This document shows positions 47,084 to 57,575 of a stretch of DNA of 64,000 nt, one piece after another. The notes under the pieces are model-generated. The model was not told the DNA's origin. It saw nothing but the letters and a program-made list of their open reading frames with translations, and made no database searches. Origin of the DNA: Arthrinium phaeospermum (taxonomy: Eukaryota > Ascomycota > Sordariomycetes > Amphisphaeriales > Apiosporaceae); NCBI GenBank assembly GCA_006503535.1, contig QYRS01000002.1:3038001-3102000 (forward strand), written 5' to 3'. Position 1 is the first letter of the stretch; each line of letters begins with the position of its first letter. The position numbers were made by a program, and so were the translations under genes.

Positions 47084-48409
47084 ATGCAAAGAGCCATGGC
47101 AGCCACTATTGCGTCCCAGTCCTCTGCAGCCCTCACCTTTGACTTAGTAGCGAGATGCAGCGTAACCAGGGCCCGGGCCTCATATCTGACCCTACCCCAT
47201 GGCCCAGTCCAGCTGCCCATGTTTATGCCAGTTGCAACTCAAGCGTCGTTGAAAGGGCTCACGCCAGAGCAGCTTGAGGAAACAGGCTGCCGCCTGTGTC
47301 TGAACAATACCTACCATCTGGGCTTGAAGCCAGGACAAGAAGTTCTTGCGGCTATCGGCGGCGCTCACAAATTACAAGGATGGCAACATAATATCCTGAC
47401 AGATAGTGGCGGGTATGAACTTGTCTTTGCGAGATCCTCTCTCCCCTTCTCTCCGACCATTTGCTACACCAACTAACAAAGTATATCCAGCTTTCAGATG
47501 GTGAGTCTGCTGAAGCTCGCAAATATCACCGAAGAGGGCGTCAGATTTCTGAGTCCACATGATGGAACGCCTATGCTCCTCACCCCAGAACACTCTATCT
47601 CGCTGCAAAACACCATCGGTAGCGATATCATGATGCAATTAGATGATGTCCTGGTAACAACCTCTCCAGATGCAGCCCGTATGAGAGAGGCCATGCTGCG
47701 AAGCGTGCGATGGCTCGACCGATGCATAGCAGCACACAAAAATCCAGACACCCAGAACCTCTTTTGTATTATTCAGGGCGGTCTGGATCTTGATATGCGC
47801 CGGGAGTGTTGCAAGGAGATGGTTGCCAGAGACACCCCTGGTATCGCGATCGGTGGTCTCAGTGGCGGGGAGGCAAAGGCAGACTACTGCCAAGTCGTTG
47901 CCACCTGCACGGAGCTGTTGCCTGAACTTAAGCCTCGCTACGTGATGGGCATTGGCTATCCTGAAGACCTCGTCGTGAGCGTTGCACTCGGCGCTGATAT
48001 GTTCGACTGTGTGTGGCCGACGAGAACCGCGAGGTTTGGGAATGCTGTCACCAAGTATGGCGTACTCAATATCAAAAATTCCAAATTTGGTGTTGACTTT
48101 GGTCCCATCGAGGAAGGTTGTGGCTGCATCTGCTGCCGGAAAGGAGATGGAGGACTTGGCATCACAAGGGCATTTGTTCACCACAACATCGCGAAGGAGA
48201 CTGTCTCAGCGCACTTGCTCACCCTGCACAATGTGTGGTATCAGTTGAACCTCATGAGAGAAGCTCGTGATGCCATCATTGCTGATAGATATCCTGCGTT
48301 TATACGCCAGTTTTTTGCCAATCTGTACCCCAACAAAGCAGACTATCCCGAATGGGCTACGGGGGCTTTGCGCGGAGTCGGAGTTGACCTTCTTGAAGAC
48401 GAAACCTAA
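47084..48409 (+). CDS. qtrt1: Queuine tRNA-ribosyltransferase catalytic subunit
   Basis: Exchanges guanine-34 for queuine in tRNAs with GUN anticodons (Asn, Asp, His, Tyr). Two exons (47084-47412, 47491-48409; intron GTATGA, CTAAC branch, CCAG) give 415 residues, the usual length. Seen: LCLNNTYHLGLKPG, then the catalytic Asp107 in LTDSGGFQMVS across the intron, the LDDV block, IIQGGLDLDMR, GIAIGGLSGGE, and the nucleophile Asp282 in ADMFDCVWPTRTARFG. The zinc site is Cys320, Cys322, Cys325 and His351. All key residues of the eukaryotic catalytic subunit are present. Eukaryotes cannot make queuine, so this implies uptake or salvage. The ATG at 47084 is used; 47096 is an alternative. The non-catalytic partner (QTRT2) is not in the window. 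A tRNA-Asn with a GUU anticodon, a natural substrate, lies 3 kb upstream. Confidence 0.96.
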
Positions 48410-49734
48410 GAAGAGTCGCCTTCAACTTGCACCCAACTACATGCTCTCAACAACTGCATGCCCCTGGCAGAGGCGACATCAGGGTTACGATCTTGAGCAG
48501 AGACTAATCGGGCTTACGGCTGCTTATGCGCAACGGGCAATGCCACGGCGAAAAGCATGAGGCATTTCACCGATGCGCCCAAGCATGGCCAATTACCTCT
48601 GTAGCCAGTATGACACTGTCACTATCTATAGGGCTCTGACTCCGCTGGCCTCCAGGTCGACAAAGAGTTGGCCCCTGGGACAACTTCACCAGACCGAGCA
48701 GTTACAGGCAATGGAACCAATGTCAGATATTGACATTGTAGATGCAATGTCTGCTCTTTCCAATCGTCATCTTCCATGAAAGCTCTTGTTACTTCCGTGA
48801 AAAACAACGACACACGTTCATAATCCGGTTCGCATGATGATTTGGTGACCCTTATCCAGTCCTGTACCTTGTGGAATCCCATTCGATTCAGCTACGGTAT
48901 ATACAGCTAAACTCCTGGGACGATGACTACGCGACACAGGGCCAGAAACCGATGCATATTAAACATGGTAATATCATGTAAGTACCAAGTAGGGTGGGCA
49001 TGTTTTGACGGTACATATAGGGTAACGAAGTTGGCTTCTGTACAGACAGATCATTCTGTGCGAGCAGTTCCCTCACTTTATGAAGGTATCGCGCTACGCA
49101 TCTGCTCTTCGAAGAAACCCGACAGGGGTTCAAAACATCTGCCTGCGTAGTACCTAGAGCACTCAAGGTACAGTACCTACGTGCAGAACATACTCGCAGG
49201 GTAGGTACATAAGATCTTACCAGGTAGAGGGAGAATGCGGGGGAGTTCAAGGCTAAGGATTGGAACCACTATTTTGGAAACCAACCTGCAACCCCCACCA
49301 TCACCTTGAGATGTTGCTTGCCCCAAGATTGATGTCCAAGGTCCTCTAGATAATTCCTCCGCCCACTACTTCTTGTGTCCTCACTATACTTAGATTCGTC
49401 TATATTCAGCGCCCGTCGAATTTCGCAACCGACTAGACCTTGCTTTGATCGTTACAGTCTTTCTTACCTTGCGATCGAAATCCCTTCGGTGAATTCTAGG
49501 AGGTAGGTTTTGAGTCCGCCGTTCCAGCTTCCTAGCTTCCTCACATTAACCTGCCGTGTAAGGATATAGTACTATATATACCCATATATCAAACGTTTCT
49601 CCGATCCTCCCAGTCTTTCGCAATACTGGAGGATATAGCTCAGAAGCTATACTGTCGCTCTTCTGAACACCTGCATTGCATGCCTTGAACCGTGTACCCG
49701 ATACCTCGGGCATTTCGGTTCTTTTCTCTCCGGT
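48410..49734. other. Intergenic region, 1.3 kb
   Basis: No gene seen. Includes TAGGTAC-type clusters near 49145-49230. Confidence 0.45.
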
Positions 49735-50277
49735 ATGGCCGGTAGTTCCAAGTCCGCCGAGGCGGCGACATCAATGGCCAGACTTTCCCTTGATCCGGCC
49801 CCGGCGACAAAGAAGAAAGCACAGTCCAAGAAAGCCGCCGTAGCCGACTCGTGGGAAGACGAGTCGGACAGCGACGGCGATTCCACCGAGGACACCTCCA
49901 GCAACACCACCGCCACTGCGGCGCCGCGCGGCAGCAGCAACAGCGGCGGTACCGGCGTCGCCGCGCCGCCGCCCACGCCCAATACCCCCAGCTACAACGC
50001 GGACTCGGCCCCGTGGCATTCCGCGGCGACGGCCGACAGCAACGGCGGTTCCTATTCCACGTCGGAGCCGCGACGGCCCGAGAAGACGGACGCGGTGGCG
50101 CGCCGCATGATTGCCAGCGCGCTGGGCGTCAAGGCGCCGCGGCTGACCGAGGAGCAGCGGGCCTACGACCGGGCGCTGCGCGAGAAGGAGCGCAAGCGGC
50201 GCGAGCTCGAGAAGGAGGAGGAGCGGCGCAAGGCCGAGCAGGCTGAGAAGGCCAAGGCGGCTATATGGGACGATTGA
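49735..50277 (+). CDS. Small charged conserved fungal protein, function unknown
   Basis: 180 residues, single exon. The N-terminal half is low-complexity, with basic KKKAQSKKAA, then acidic WEDESDSDGDSTED and a Ser/Thr/Ala/Gly/Pro stretch. The C-terminal half looks folded and conserved: EKTDAVARRMIASALGVKAP, RLTEEQRAYDRALREKERKR, then a highly charged predicted helix of Arg/Glu/Lys ending AKAAIWDD. The strongly biased third-position GC in the coding part and the sharp contrast with the flanks support a real gene. No catalytic motif is visible. The tail resembles nuclear coiled-coil adaptor proteins, but I cannot name the family. Confidence 0.75.
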   Translation: MAGSSKSAEAATSMARLSLDPAPATKKKAQSKKAAVADSWEDESDSDGDSTEDTSSNTTATAAPRGSSNSGGTGVAAPPPTPNTPSYNADSAPWHSAATADSNGGSYSTSEPRRPEKTDAVARRMIASALGVKAPRLTEEQRAYDRALREKERKRRELEKEEERRKAEQAEKAKAAIWDD

Positions 50278-51393
50278 GCCGAGCGCAAAGAAGGAGGAGA
50301 AGGCAGGACGGTGGTGTCATGTCTTTTCCGTCAGGCGCAATCACTGCCAACCTCCTTTTCGATGTTGACACCGCTTTGGAAGTATTGAAAAGGGGCTGCT
50401 CGAGTAGGACCGATGACAGAGAGAACCTCGGCATTACTGCGATTGCGGCACGTCGTGTACTATAACGAAAACATGACAAGGTCCTCCCAATCTTTGAGCC
50501 TGAGTCGAGGTTGTAACTATAACCTTACTCAAAACAACTCAGCCGTAAAGTTAAGAACAAAACGCGGGTTTGGACTCAAAGATGGATAATTAGCGATAAA
50601 GGGGTACTAATAGACCAATCTTGACAGTTGCTGCTAGAATAAAGGATGTCCAACTGAGTTTATCTATTGATCGCCATCTATACCCTCTGCTCTATGTAAC
50701 TGCCTGTCCGCAGGCGACTTGCCTTTGCAGAATCATCGTATTGCTAGCAAACTATATATGATTCAAGTGATACGGGGGATCCAAAAACAAAACAACCCCC
50801 ATTTTCCAGCCCTGGAGATAATCTCCTCATAACGGAGTCGAGCGTTCCCAGACTCGTCGCCACCTTCCAAGGGTTTGGACTCTGGGCTATTCCGGTCAAC
50901 ATTAGCTTGACGTAATCTGGCACGATCCAAAGGGTAAACTGACAACATCTTATTAACCAATTGGCTTCAACCTCCTTATCGTTTGAGCGCAGGTGATCTA
51001 TAGCGGTCCGGATGCTAGGACGGTCTAACGAGACCTGCACGAACCAAGCATAGAATGCCGGTTCATCAGAATGGCGATATTGACATCAGTGTTGTCGGGG
51101 GCTTTCACAACACGGATATATCCCAACCCTTGAAACCTGGTGGTCCTGCTACGAAGGCTCTTCCAACAGCCATTGACTACTGGATTTGGTTTCCGCTTTA
51201 CCAGGGAACGTGCCGCAATATATTCTGGCAAGGTTTTTCCTTTGCTGGTCAGCGGGCAGAACAAAGATGCAGCTGCAACTGTGCTACTTTCTGTTGGTCC
51301 TGACGATACATATACCAGATATGGCGATTGATTCATCAGTCGGCCGTCGGCTTTTGGTTCAGCGGTATATTCTACACTTTCCCAGTCGTTCGA
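50278..51393. other. Convergent intergenic region
   Basis: 3' flanks of the small charged protein and rrg7. No gene seen. Confidence 0.45.
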
Positions 51394-52158
51394 TTACCGA
51401 GCTGAAGGTTTCCCCTGGTACGTAAGGATCAATTCTTGCGCATTGCGGTCGCCTTCGGAGAAGCGAACGGCAACACCCAGGCCAGCCAACCCTTGATCCT
51501 CTGCTTGGCGGTTCCAGAGCATCTGCTGCACCTTGCCGTCCGGCAGGCATGAAATAAAGCCCATAGGCCAGCGACTGCGGCCCAAGGAGTCACGGACGCC
51601 CTTGGTGGCAGGCTTCTGCGCTACCAACAAGCCAACGACTCCTTCGCCTCGCCATCCCGAAGGCGCTCCAACGAATGCACCCTCGAGTTCGCGTATTAGG
51701 CGCGGCCCGATCATCGTCTTGGTGGCAGCAACCTTGCACTGCATGATAACCCGGAGTGGGCGCGGGCTTGACGGAATCAGCCAGGTTCCGATCAAATCGA
51801 TGCCGAAATCACCACGGCCTCCCACTCGCTTGAGGTCGAACCCAAAGTTCCTCAGTGTGGAGGCCACTTTGTATTCATAGTGAGTGCCGACGTAGGTAGT
51901 TGAACCCGTGTCCAGTCCAGTCCGTTGTGCATATGCTGCATATGTGGCAATATCGCAATGCTCTCCGGCGTCGAGAGCACCCAAAGACCTCACAACATTG
52001 TCTAAATCAACTTTCGACTTTGTTTTCGATTTTGCTTTTGTAGATGCGGCGCGCTCCTGACTGGGGATGAAATTATGCTTGTAGTGAGATATGCCAATAA
52101 TGTTTCGCGTGGCTCTCAGGCAAGCACTACGATACCCGGAGGATAAACAAATGCTCAT
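51394..52158 (-). CDS. rrg7: Rrg7-type mitochondrial protein (restriction-endonuclease-like fold)
   Basis: RRG7 is required for respiratory growth in yeast; the biochemical activity is not settled. Single exon, 254 residues. The N terminus is rich in Arg, Ser and Lys with no acidic residue before about residue 35, fitting a mitochondrial presequence. The conserved core carries a PD-(D/E)xK-like pattern: Glu95 in GTHYEYKVASTLRNFGF, Asp121 in VGGRGDFGIDLIGTW, and Gln140-x-Lys142 in VIMQCK. The C-terminal part contains SRWPMGFISCLPDG. It is divergent from med21 with 335 bp between the starts, so the two likely share a promoter region. Confidence 0.88.
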   Translation of the reverse strand: MSICLSSGYRSACLRATRNIIGISHYKHNFIPSQERAASTKAKSKTKSKVDLDNVVRSLGALDAGEHCDIATYAAYAQRTGLDTGSTTYVGTHYEYKVASTLRNFGFDLKRVGGRGDFGIDLIGTWLIPSSPRPLRVIMQCKVAATKTMIGPRLIRELEGAFVGAPSGWRGEGVVGLLVAQKPATKGVRDSLGRSRWPMGFISCLPDGKVQQMLWNRQAEDQGLAGLGVAVRFSEGDRNAQELILTYQGKPSAR

Positions 52159-52493
52159 TATAAGGGGGAAAACTGGTCGAGCTTAAAACCAACATAAGGT
52201 GTATCGGTAAATATCGAGATGCTGCGTCAGGGGTGGTGTGATAGCAAGCGCGCTGCTTCGATAAGCAATAAGGTCGCATTCTTGCTCTCTGGGGACCCTT
52301 GTAATCCAAAACCACTCTGCCACTGGCACAGGCAGACCCCACCAAAGCTCCAGTCTCGTACCTACAGGTAACCACTAACTGCCAACTGCACTGATGCAAG
52401 CATCTTTACACCACCCGCCAGTTTCCTCATCGAAGTCGCAAAGCATTCATTTACCCGACAGTTCTCCTTGCCAAAGAGGATTGGCGCGTCACC
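52159..52493. promoter_or_regulatory. Shared promoter region, rrg7 and med21
   Basis: 335 bp between two divergent start codons. No clear TATA box or known site was picked out by eye. Confidence 0.5.
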
Positions 52494-53035
52494 ATGGGCG
52501 ATAGACTCACGCAGCTGCAGGATGCAGTGGACGAGGTGTGCGCCCATTGCCAACCGTTAGAATTGCGCGTCGCTAACTGAGGCTTCTTTCGCAGTTGGCG
52601 CAGCAATTCGTCGCTTGCATACACTACGTCCACCGACATCACAACCTCGAGACCCTGGGCCCCAACGATGAGATTCGGCAGTTGCCCAAAGATGCCGAAC
52701 AAGAAGGTTAGCTAGTGATTGCAGACCGGAAAGCGCTGGCCGGCTTTTCGGGCAATGCTAATAGGCAGTGCGTAGTCGACCCCCACCCAGCGGATGTATT
52801 CAAGGCGGCACAAATCGAGCTGGCGCAGGATCTCATCACCAAGGAGCAGCAAATCGAGTACCTCATATCCATACTTCCAGGTCTAGATAACAGCGAGCGA
52901 GATCAGGAGCGCAACATCAAGGAGCTGGAAGATGAGTTGAAGTCGGCAGAGGCCCAACACCAAGAGGCCATCCAAGAGAAGAAGGACATCATGTTAAACC
53001 TTGACGAGGTTATCAGAAGCATCCGGAGACCATAG
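52494..53035 (+). CDS. med21: Mediator subunit Med21 (Srb7) with an in-frame TAG in the linker
   Basis: Med21 pairs with Med7 in the Mediator middle module and is essential in yeast. Exon 1 (52494-52535) gives MGDRLTQLQDAVDE. The intron 52536-52594 (GTGTGC, CTAAC branch, TTTCGCAG) leads to LAQQFVACIHYVHRHHNLET and QLPKDAEQEG. The rest, PADVFKAAQIELAQDLITKE through LPGLDNSERDQER to VIRSIRRP, is the typical C-terminal coiled coil. Between them lies a TAG at 52709-52711 in the same frame. The obvious short introns here do not keep the phase: the candidate acceptor at about 52771 is off by one, and an 18-nt removal is too short to be an intron. So the linker may contain an unusual splice, a nonsense change such as CAG to TAG, or a sequence error. 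All other hallmarks and the total length are normal. Confidence 0.85.
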
Positions 53036-53293
53036 TAGGATGCCCAATTTGGCTGCATGATTTACGATACCCAAGATGGAGGCGTTATAGGAGTAGGGAA
53101 CCCGAACAAAACAAAGAAAGAAGTATATTGCTTCTCGTCAGCTGCTTTGAGATCACTGTCCGGACACTCGGACACCCAAAGAGCACCCCTTCCCTTCCAA
53201 GCTCTGGATTCTATTAACGCCCTAATACCAAGATTCTACACCGCAATGAACTATGTATAAAAGGAAATCTAGAGGGGAACAGGCATAATGATC
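53036..53293. other. Short convergent spacer
   Basis: 258 bp between the med21 stop and the stop of the HAD hydrolase on the other strand; 3' flanks only. Confidence 0.5.
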
Positions 53294-54174
53294 TTAGTCG
53301 GTCGATTTGAAGAATTGAGGATAGCAAGTGCGCAGCTCCTCTAGATACCGGATCTGATACTGCGACGCCGGGGTTCTCGGAGCCTTGACTCCTTCCTCCA
53401 CTAGATGTGCTGCTGTCCAGCCTATTGCCTTCGCGCCAACACAGTTTGCGTACGAATCGTCTGAAGGAATTAGTACTGCCATGTCAGGAGTGGCGCTTGA
53501 ATGTTACTTACCAACGAAATAGCAGTTTTCGGGTTGCTCGACTCCTGCTTCCCTCATGGCCTTGGCAAACATGTCGGGGTGAGGCTTGCAAAGTATGGGG
53601 TCAGCCGCGTAGTCGCAGTACGTCAAGCCTTCGAACAAGTCCTCGATGCCGAGCAGGCGGATGACCCTCTTGCCATGGTTCACATAAGCGTTTGTGAAGA
53701 GCCAAGTCTTGACTTTGGTCGTGTCAATGTCCTCGAGCATCTTCCGCAGTTGAGGGTTGGGCTTGATGATGCCCTCCAGCGGCAGTGCATCGTCAACTTT
53801 CGCGTTATACTCGAGAGGGTCGATCTGGTGGTGTCGCACCAGGCCCTCAATGGCCAGCCCGTAGTTCTGATAGTACTCCTTATGGAGTCGGACCGCCTCT
53901 TCCTCGCTTACCCCAAGGTGCTTCGCAAAGTATTGGTCGATCAGACCTGCCATCAGGTCGTGGACTTTGGCACCTGCAAGGGTGTCAGTGAATCTGGTGC
54001 TTCCCCAAGGCTAGCAAGTGAGAGACTTACTCTTAGGATATAGACAATTATCTATATCACTAATATGCATGTTAGTTATATTTATAGAGCAGCCAATAGA
54101 CAAAGCAATTCTGCATACAAGAACAGGACAGGCCTGCTATCTTTTCTGTGTGTTTCTCCCGTTTGCGACCCCAT
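53294..54174 (-). CDS. Sdt1/Phm8-type pyrimidine 5'-nucleotidase (HAD family)
   Basis: This HAD subfamily removes phosphate from pyrimidine or other nucleoside monophosphates and related substrates. Four exons (54174-54119, 54059-54031, 53973-53512, 53460-53294) join in phase to 714 nt, 237 residues. All HAD motifs are visible: motif I FFDIDNCLYP (Asp20, Asp22) built across two introns, motif II LFTNA, motif III Lys in CKPHPDMF, and motif IV FVDDSYANCVGA across the last intron. A cap region with GLIDQYFAKHLGVSEEEAVR and EYYQNYGLAIEGLVRHHQID is typical of the Sdt1 group. The second exon is only 29 nt. Yeast has both SDT1 and PHM8 and I cannot say which this equals, so no symbol is given. Confidence 0.92.
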
Positions 54175-54932
54175 ATTCGATCTCAACGATAATGTAGGAT
54201 GATTCTTGGTAGTGTTGCTGTTGTCTTCAGGTTTAGTCCGTAAATGGAACGAAGAAAGTGTATAACGATTGCGATTATATGCCTTGGGATAGCCGGTAAG
54301 CTGATGAGTGGCGGCTTGAGTGTGGTTCTGACTTTTTAATGGTCGCGTAAAAGGCGTGCGAAACGTGCACCAAAGTCTAGCATTCATGAAGCTTGTCGGA
54401 GTCTCTATCTTGCCAATTTATATTCTGAAAGCAGGAAGTGTCCTTAAGTTTCCGCGCTGGACCACATGTATTGAGTCACCGGCGAGCGTGATACCGTATT
54501 ACATTACGACTTAGACCTTCGATTGATGGGCGCAAGCCCCATGTGGCTGGGTGCAGTCGACGTGCAAGATGACCCAGTTATGCCTTTGGGGCCCATATAT
54601 AATATCTAGAACTTGGCTGCTAGCTGGCTGATTAACAGTTGCCGGCCTCCGACCAATTTCCGAGCAAGCCTTCCCTCTGCTAACCTATTTGAATCACCAC
54701 ATCCAAAACCACCATAACATTTGCTCGCCGTTGAAGACTGACGCGTACCTCCTTCATTTCCCTACACTGCATTGCTGTGTCGGTTTGTACAATACGTGCG
54801 ACTGACCTTGCTCCACGATACACACCTCCTAATGATTGTGTAGCATACTCTTATCTGCCTTTTATTCTGATACCGGGGGGTCGAGGGTTCTTGGATGCTT
54901 CAAGCTTTACTAATCAATCGCTTTTGTCCATA
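54175..54932. promoter_or_regulatory. Divergent intergenic region
   Basis: 758 bp between the starts of the HAD hydrolase and the large unknown gene. The frame upstream of 54933 stays open to 54777 but reads as leader, not protein. Confidence 0.5.
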
Positions 54933-57575
54933 ATGGCACAAGCAAGCATGGCAGCGATGCCTGTGGCCACTGGACCTGCTTTGCAGTCAAGTACGGTATT
55001 ATCTGAAGATGAGCTGCGACAGATCCACGAGTATGACAGAGTTGTTCAATTTCGAAATGCCGTCCTATCGGGCTCCCACCCCCATATCAAACCACCAGCT
55101 CAGTCTGGTGCGACGAAAGCCCAAAGTAATTTGCAGACATCTTCGTCGCTTGGTGGTTCAAATGGAGAGACTTCTGGCCTGCTGAATTCTGCTCCTGTCC
55201 ATGATTATCGCCTGGACAATTCCCAATCCTTCAAAGCCAACTCGCAGCAATCGGCAATTGCTTCCGCTGGCCTTGTGAACTTCGCCAAAGATGCTGCAGC
55301 AGGCGCTGCTCAGTTCGATCCCCTCCTACTCACAAAATCAGATGTGCTCGTGAGAGCCGAGCTGCAGCAGCAGCGACAGAGGATCGAGAAGACCCTCAGA
55401 GAAGAGCTAGAACAACGTCGTACTGCTAGTAAAACAACTCAGCCAGCTGAGCAGGAGGCTGACTTGGATCTCCCTGATATTCTTGCGAAAGCCCTGACAT
55501 TGGTCCAGGCAACTGCTCCGCCTGCTGATGCTGAACTAGCTGCTAACTCCTCGGACTCAAGCGACTCTTTCGATAACAACACATTCTATTCCAGTCAGCA
55601 TGATACTCCAGAGCCCTTTTTGTCCTCTCCTCGAGCTCACAGCGCGTCAGAAGGTGCCCCGATCCGAGAAACCACTACCACATCCCCCCGGATTCAAGTT
55701 CATGATGAAAATGCTAGAGCAGCGAATCCACAGCCGGCGGCTGGTAAAGCCTCGACGTCCTTAATAGCCTCGAACGACGTTGCCCATCAAAAACAGCTGG
55801 TACAGAATACTCAGCCTTGCATGGGAACTCCTGATGCTGCCAGCCTTGCTGGTTTAGTGTTACAGGGTCATGCCCCTGATGCGTATTCGCGATATGGAAT
55901 CGGAAATTCAAGTGAGGGCCGGATGCATGACGGTGATCAAGTCCAGCCAATGGTAATCAGCTCCAACGGAAGTGGCTCGACCAGCCGCTCTGATGATAGA
56001 CATGATGTCGATGGAAGAGCTGGGCCAAAGCAACACCGTCAAGGAGGCCTAGTTGCTCCGCGAGAACCCCCGTTCATACGAAGCCATGACCTCCAGCCCT
56101 ATGCTCCTCAGCCTGCTCATGTTTCGCCCTTAGCGACGTCGCGTCAGCCGCAAATGCCTGATCCCGAGATCAGCATACTACCCAGCGCGCCGCCGCAAGT
56201 GGCGGCGTTAAGACAGGAAGCTGGCAACGGGACGTCTCCGGAGAGCTCCCCACAAGGCGAAAAGGGAAATAAGAAGAAGAACAACAAGAAGAAGAACAAG
56301 AGGAAAGCAGCAGCAGCAGAACGACCAGCATCACCTTTCATCAAGCCCGAGCCCCGCTCGCCATCGCCGCTATCCGCACCCCAATACCCCAGACCGGCCA
56401 AGCGCCAGCGCCCATCGCAGAACCAACAGGAACTGAATTACGATGAGCCCAGAAGACAGCGGTCCGTTGAGGTAATCCATGACGAATATGATCCCCGAAT
56501 TACGCGAGAAGAAAGAATACCGGTCGCCATTGGCTATGAGAGAGCTATTGAAGATCCCTATGGGCGTCATATGCGTCAATCTGTTGCGGCAGGCAGCCAG
56601 AGAGTTGACCTGCCCGTGTACGAGGACCGAAGGCTGGATGAGCCGATCCAGTACCTTCGTCGTGCTCCTGAGCCATCGTCCTATGCTGTCCCATACGCTC
56701 CTTCTGAGGCGCGCCCAATGCGTTCAGCAACGTATTCCGTAGCTGATACGCCTTATCGAGAGCCCATTGCTTATTACCCCGATGGGCGAATGAGTGTTCG
56801 TCCTGGGACTGATAGGGCTCGATCTCGGTCTCCTGCGAGGGCTGAATCACGGTCTGCTACTACAATGGGCCCCCCTCGGCCCCCAACACGGATTATCAGG
56901 GACCAGTTTGGACGTGAGTATATTGAGCCCCCGCCTATGCCATCAGTCTCACGTCTTTCCGTCGCACCTCCTGGGAGACCGGTTGAGCACGAACTCGTCT
57001 ACGAGCGTCTTCCTGCATCGAGCACATTTGAACAAGACGGTATAATATACAGGCGGGCCTCTCCTGCTTCGTCACAACGGAGAGTGGTGACTCAGCCAGA
57101 GTATGGCGCCGTAGACTACCGTGGCTATCGCCAACGAGACTACTCTATACATCCGGTACCTGCTCCTGTTCCCGGACATGAATATGTCCAGTATCGGGGC
57201 ACTGAAGAAAGGCGACTTCCGCCGGAGCCGGCACAGGAATACGCTATGCGGCCTGGCAGTGTTCGGCCTCAGGAGCCTGTACGATACGAGTACCCAAGAG
57301 TGCAAAGCATAAGGCCCTCTGAAGCTCCCGTTCGAGAATACGCTGGCAGTATTCACCCAGATCCGAGGCGCGAAGTTGCTCCTCCAACATATCGCGAGTA
57401 TAGTGTGAGGCCGGCAGAGTTGGATATGCCTAGGCGCGAATACAGTGTTCGTCCCATGGAACGTTACTATGAGAGGCCTGCCCTACGTGACGATGAGGTG
57501 GCGTACATTGAGCCACCACGTACGGTGCAGCGCGAAATTGTCTACGAGGATGGCCGTAGGGAGGTGTACCGGTAA
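54933..57575 (+). CDS. Large low-complexity protein with Ser-Val-Arg-Pro repeats, function unknown
   Basis: About 880 residues in one exon; I do not recognise a named family. The N terminus has a short conserved-looking stretch (LSEDELRQIHEYDRVVQFRN). A helical segment, VRAELQQQRQRIEKTLREEL, follows near residues 140-160, then disordered Ser/Pro/Gln-rich sequence. A very basic block of Lys/Asn (GNKKKNNKKKNKRKAAAA) near residue 450 looks like a nuclear or nucleolar signal. The C-terminal third is rich in Tyr, Arg, Pro and Glu and repeats the core S-(V/I)-(R/H)-P, as in REYSVRPAEL and REYSVRPMER, ending VYEDGRREVYR. ATG 54933 is chosen because it begins the compositionally distinct protein; the frame is open 52 codons further upstream, where the text looks like untranslated leader. 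An RNA-associated scaffold is possible but is only a guess from composition. Confidence 0.7.
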   Translation: MAQASMAAMPVATGPALQSSTVLSEDELRQIHEYDRVVQFRNAVLSGSHPHIKPPAQSGATKAQSNLQTSSSLGGSNGETSGLLNSAPVHDYRLDNSQSFKANSQQSAIASAGLVNFAKDAAAGAAQFDPLLLTKSDVLVRAELQQQRQRIEKTLREELEQRRTASKTTQPAEQEADLDLPDILAKALTLVQATAPPADAELAANSSDSSDSFDNNTFYSSQHDTPEPFLSSPRAHSASEGAPIRETTTTSPRIQVHDENARAANPQPAAGKASTSLIASNDVAHQKQLVQNTQPCMGTPDAASLAGLVLQGHAPDAYSRYGIGNSSEGRMHDGDQVQPMVISSNGSGSTSRSDDRHDVDGRAGPKQHRQGGLVAPREPPFIRSHDLQPYAPQPAHVSPLATSRQPQMPDPEISILPSAPPQVAALRQEAGNGTSPESSPQGEKGNKKKNNKKKNKRKAAAAERPASPFIKPEPRSPSPLSAPQYPRPAKRQRPSQNQQELNYDEPRRQRSVEVIHDEYDPRITREERIPVAIGYERAIEDPYGRHMRQSVAAGSQRVDLPVYEDRRLDEPIQYLRRAPEPSSYAVPYAPSEARPMRSATYSVADTPYREPIAYYPDGRMSVRPGTDRARSRSPARAESRSATTMGPPRPPTRIIRDQFGREYIEPPPMPSVSRLSVAPPGRPVEHELVYERLPASSTFEQDGIIYRRASPASSQRRVVTQPEYGAVDYRGYRQRDYSIHPVPAPVPGHEYVQYRGTEERRLPPEPAQEYAMRPGSVRPQEPVRYEYPRVQSIRPSEAPVREYAGSIHPDPRREVAPPTYREYSVRPAELDMPRREYSVRPMERYYERPALRDDEVAYIEPPRTVQREIVYEDGRREVYR

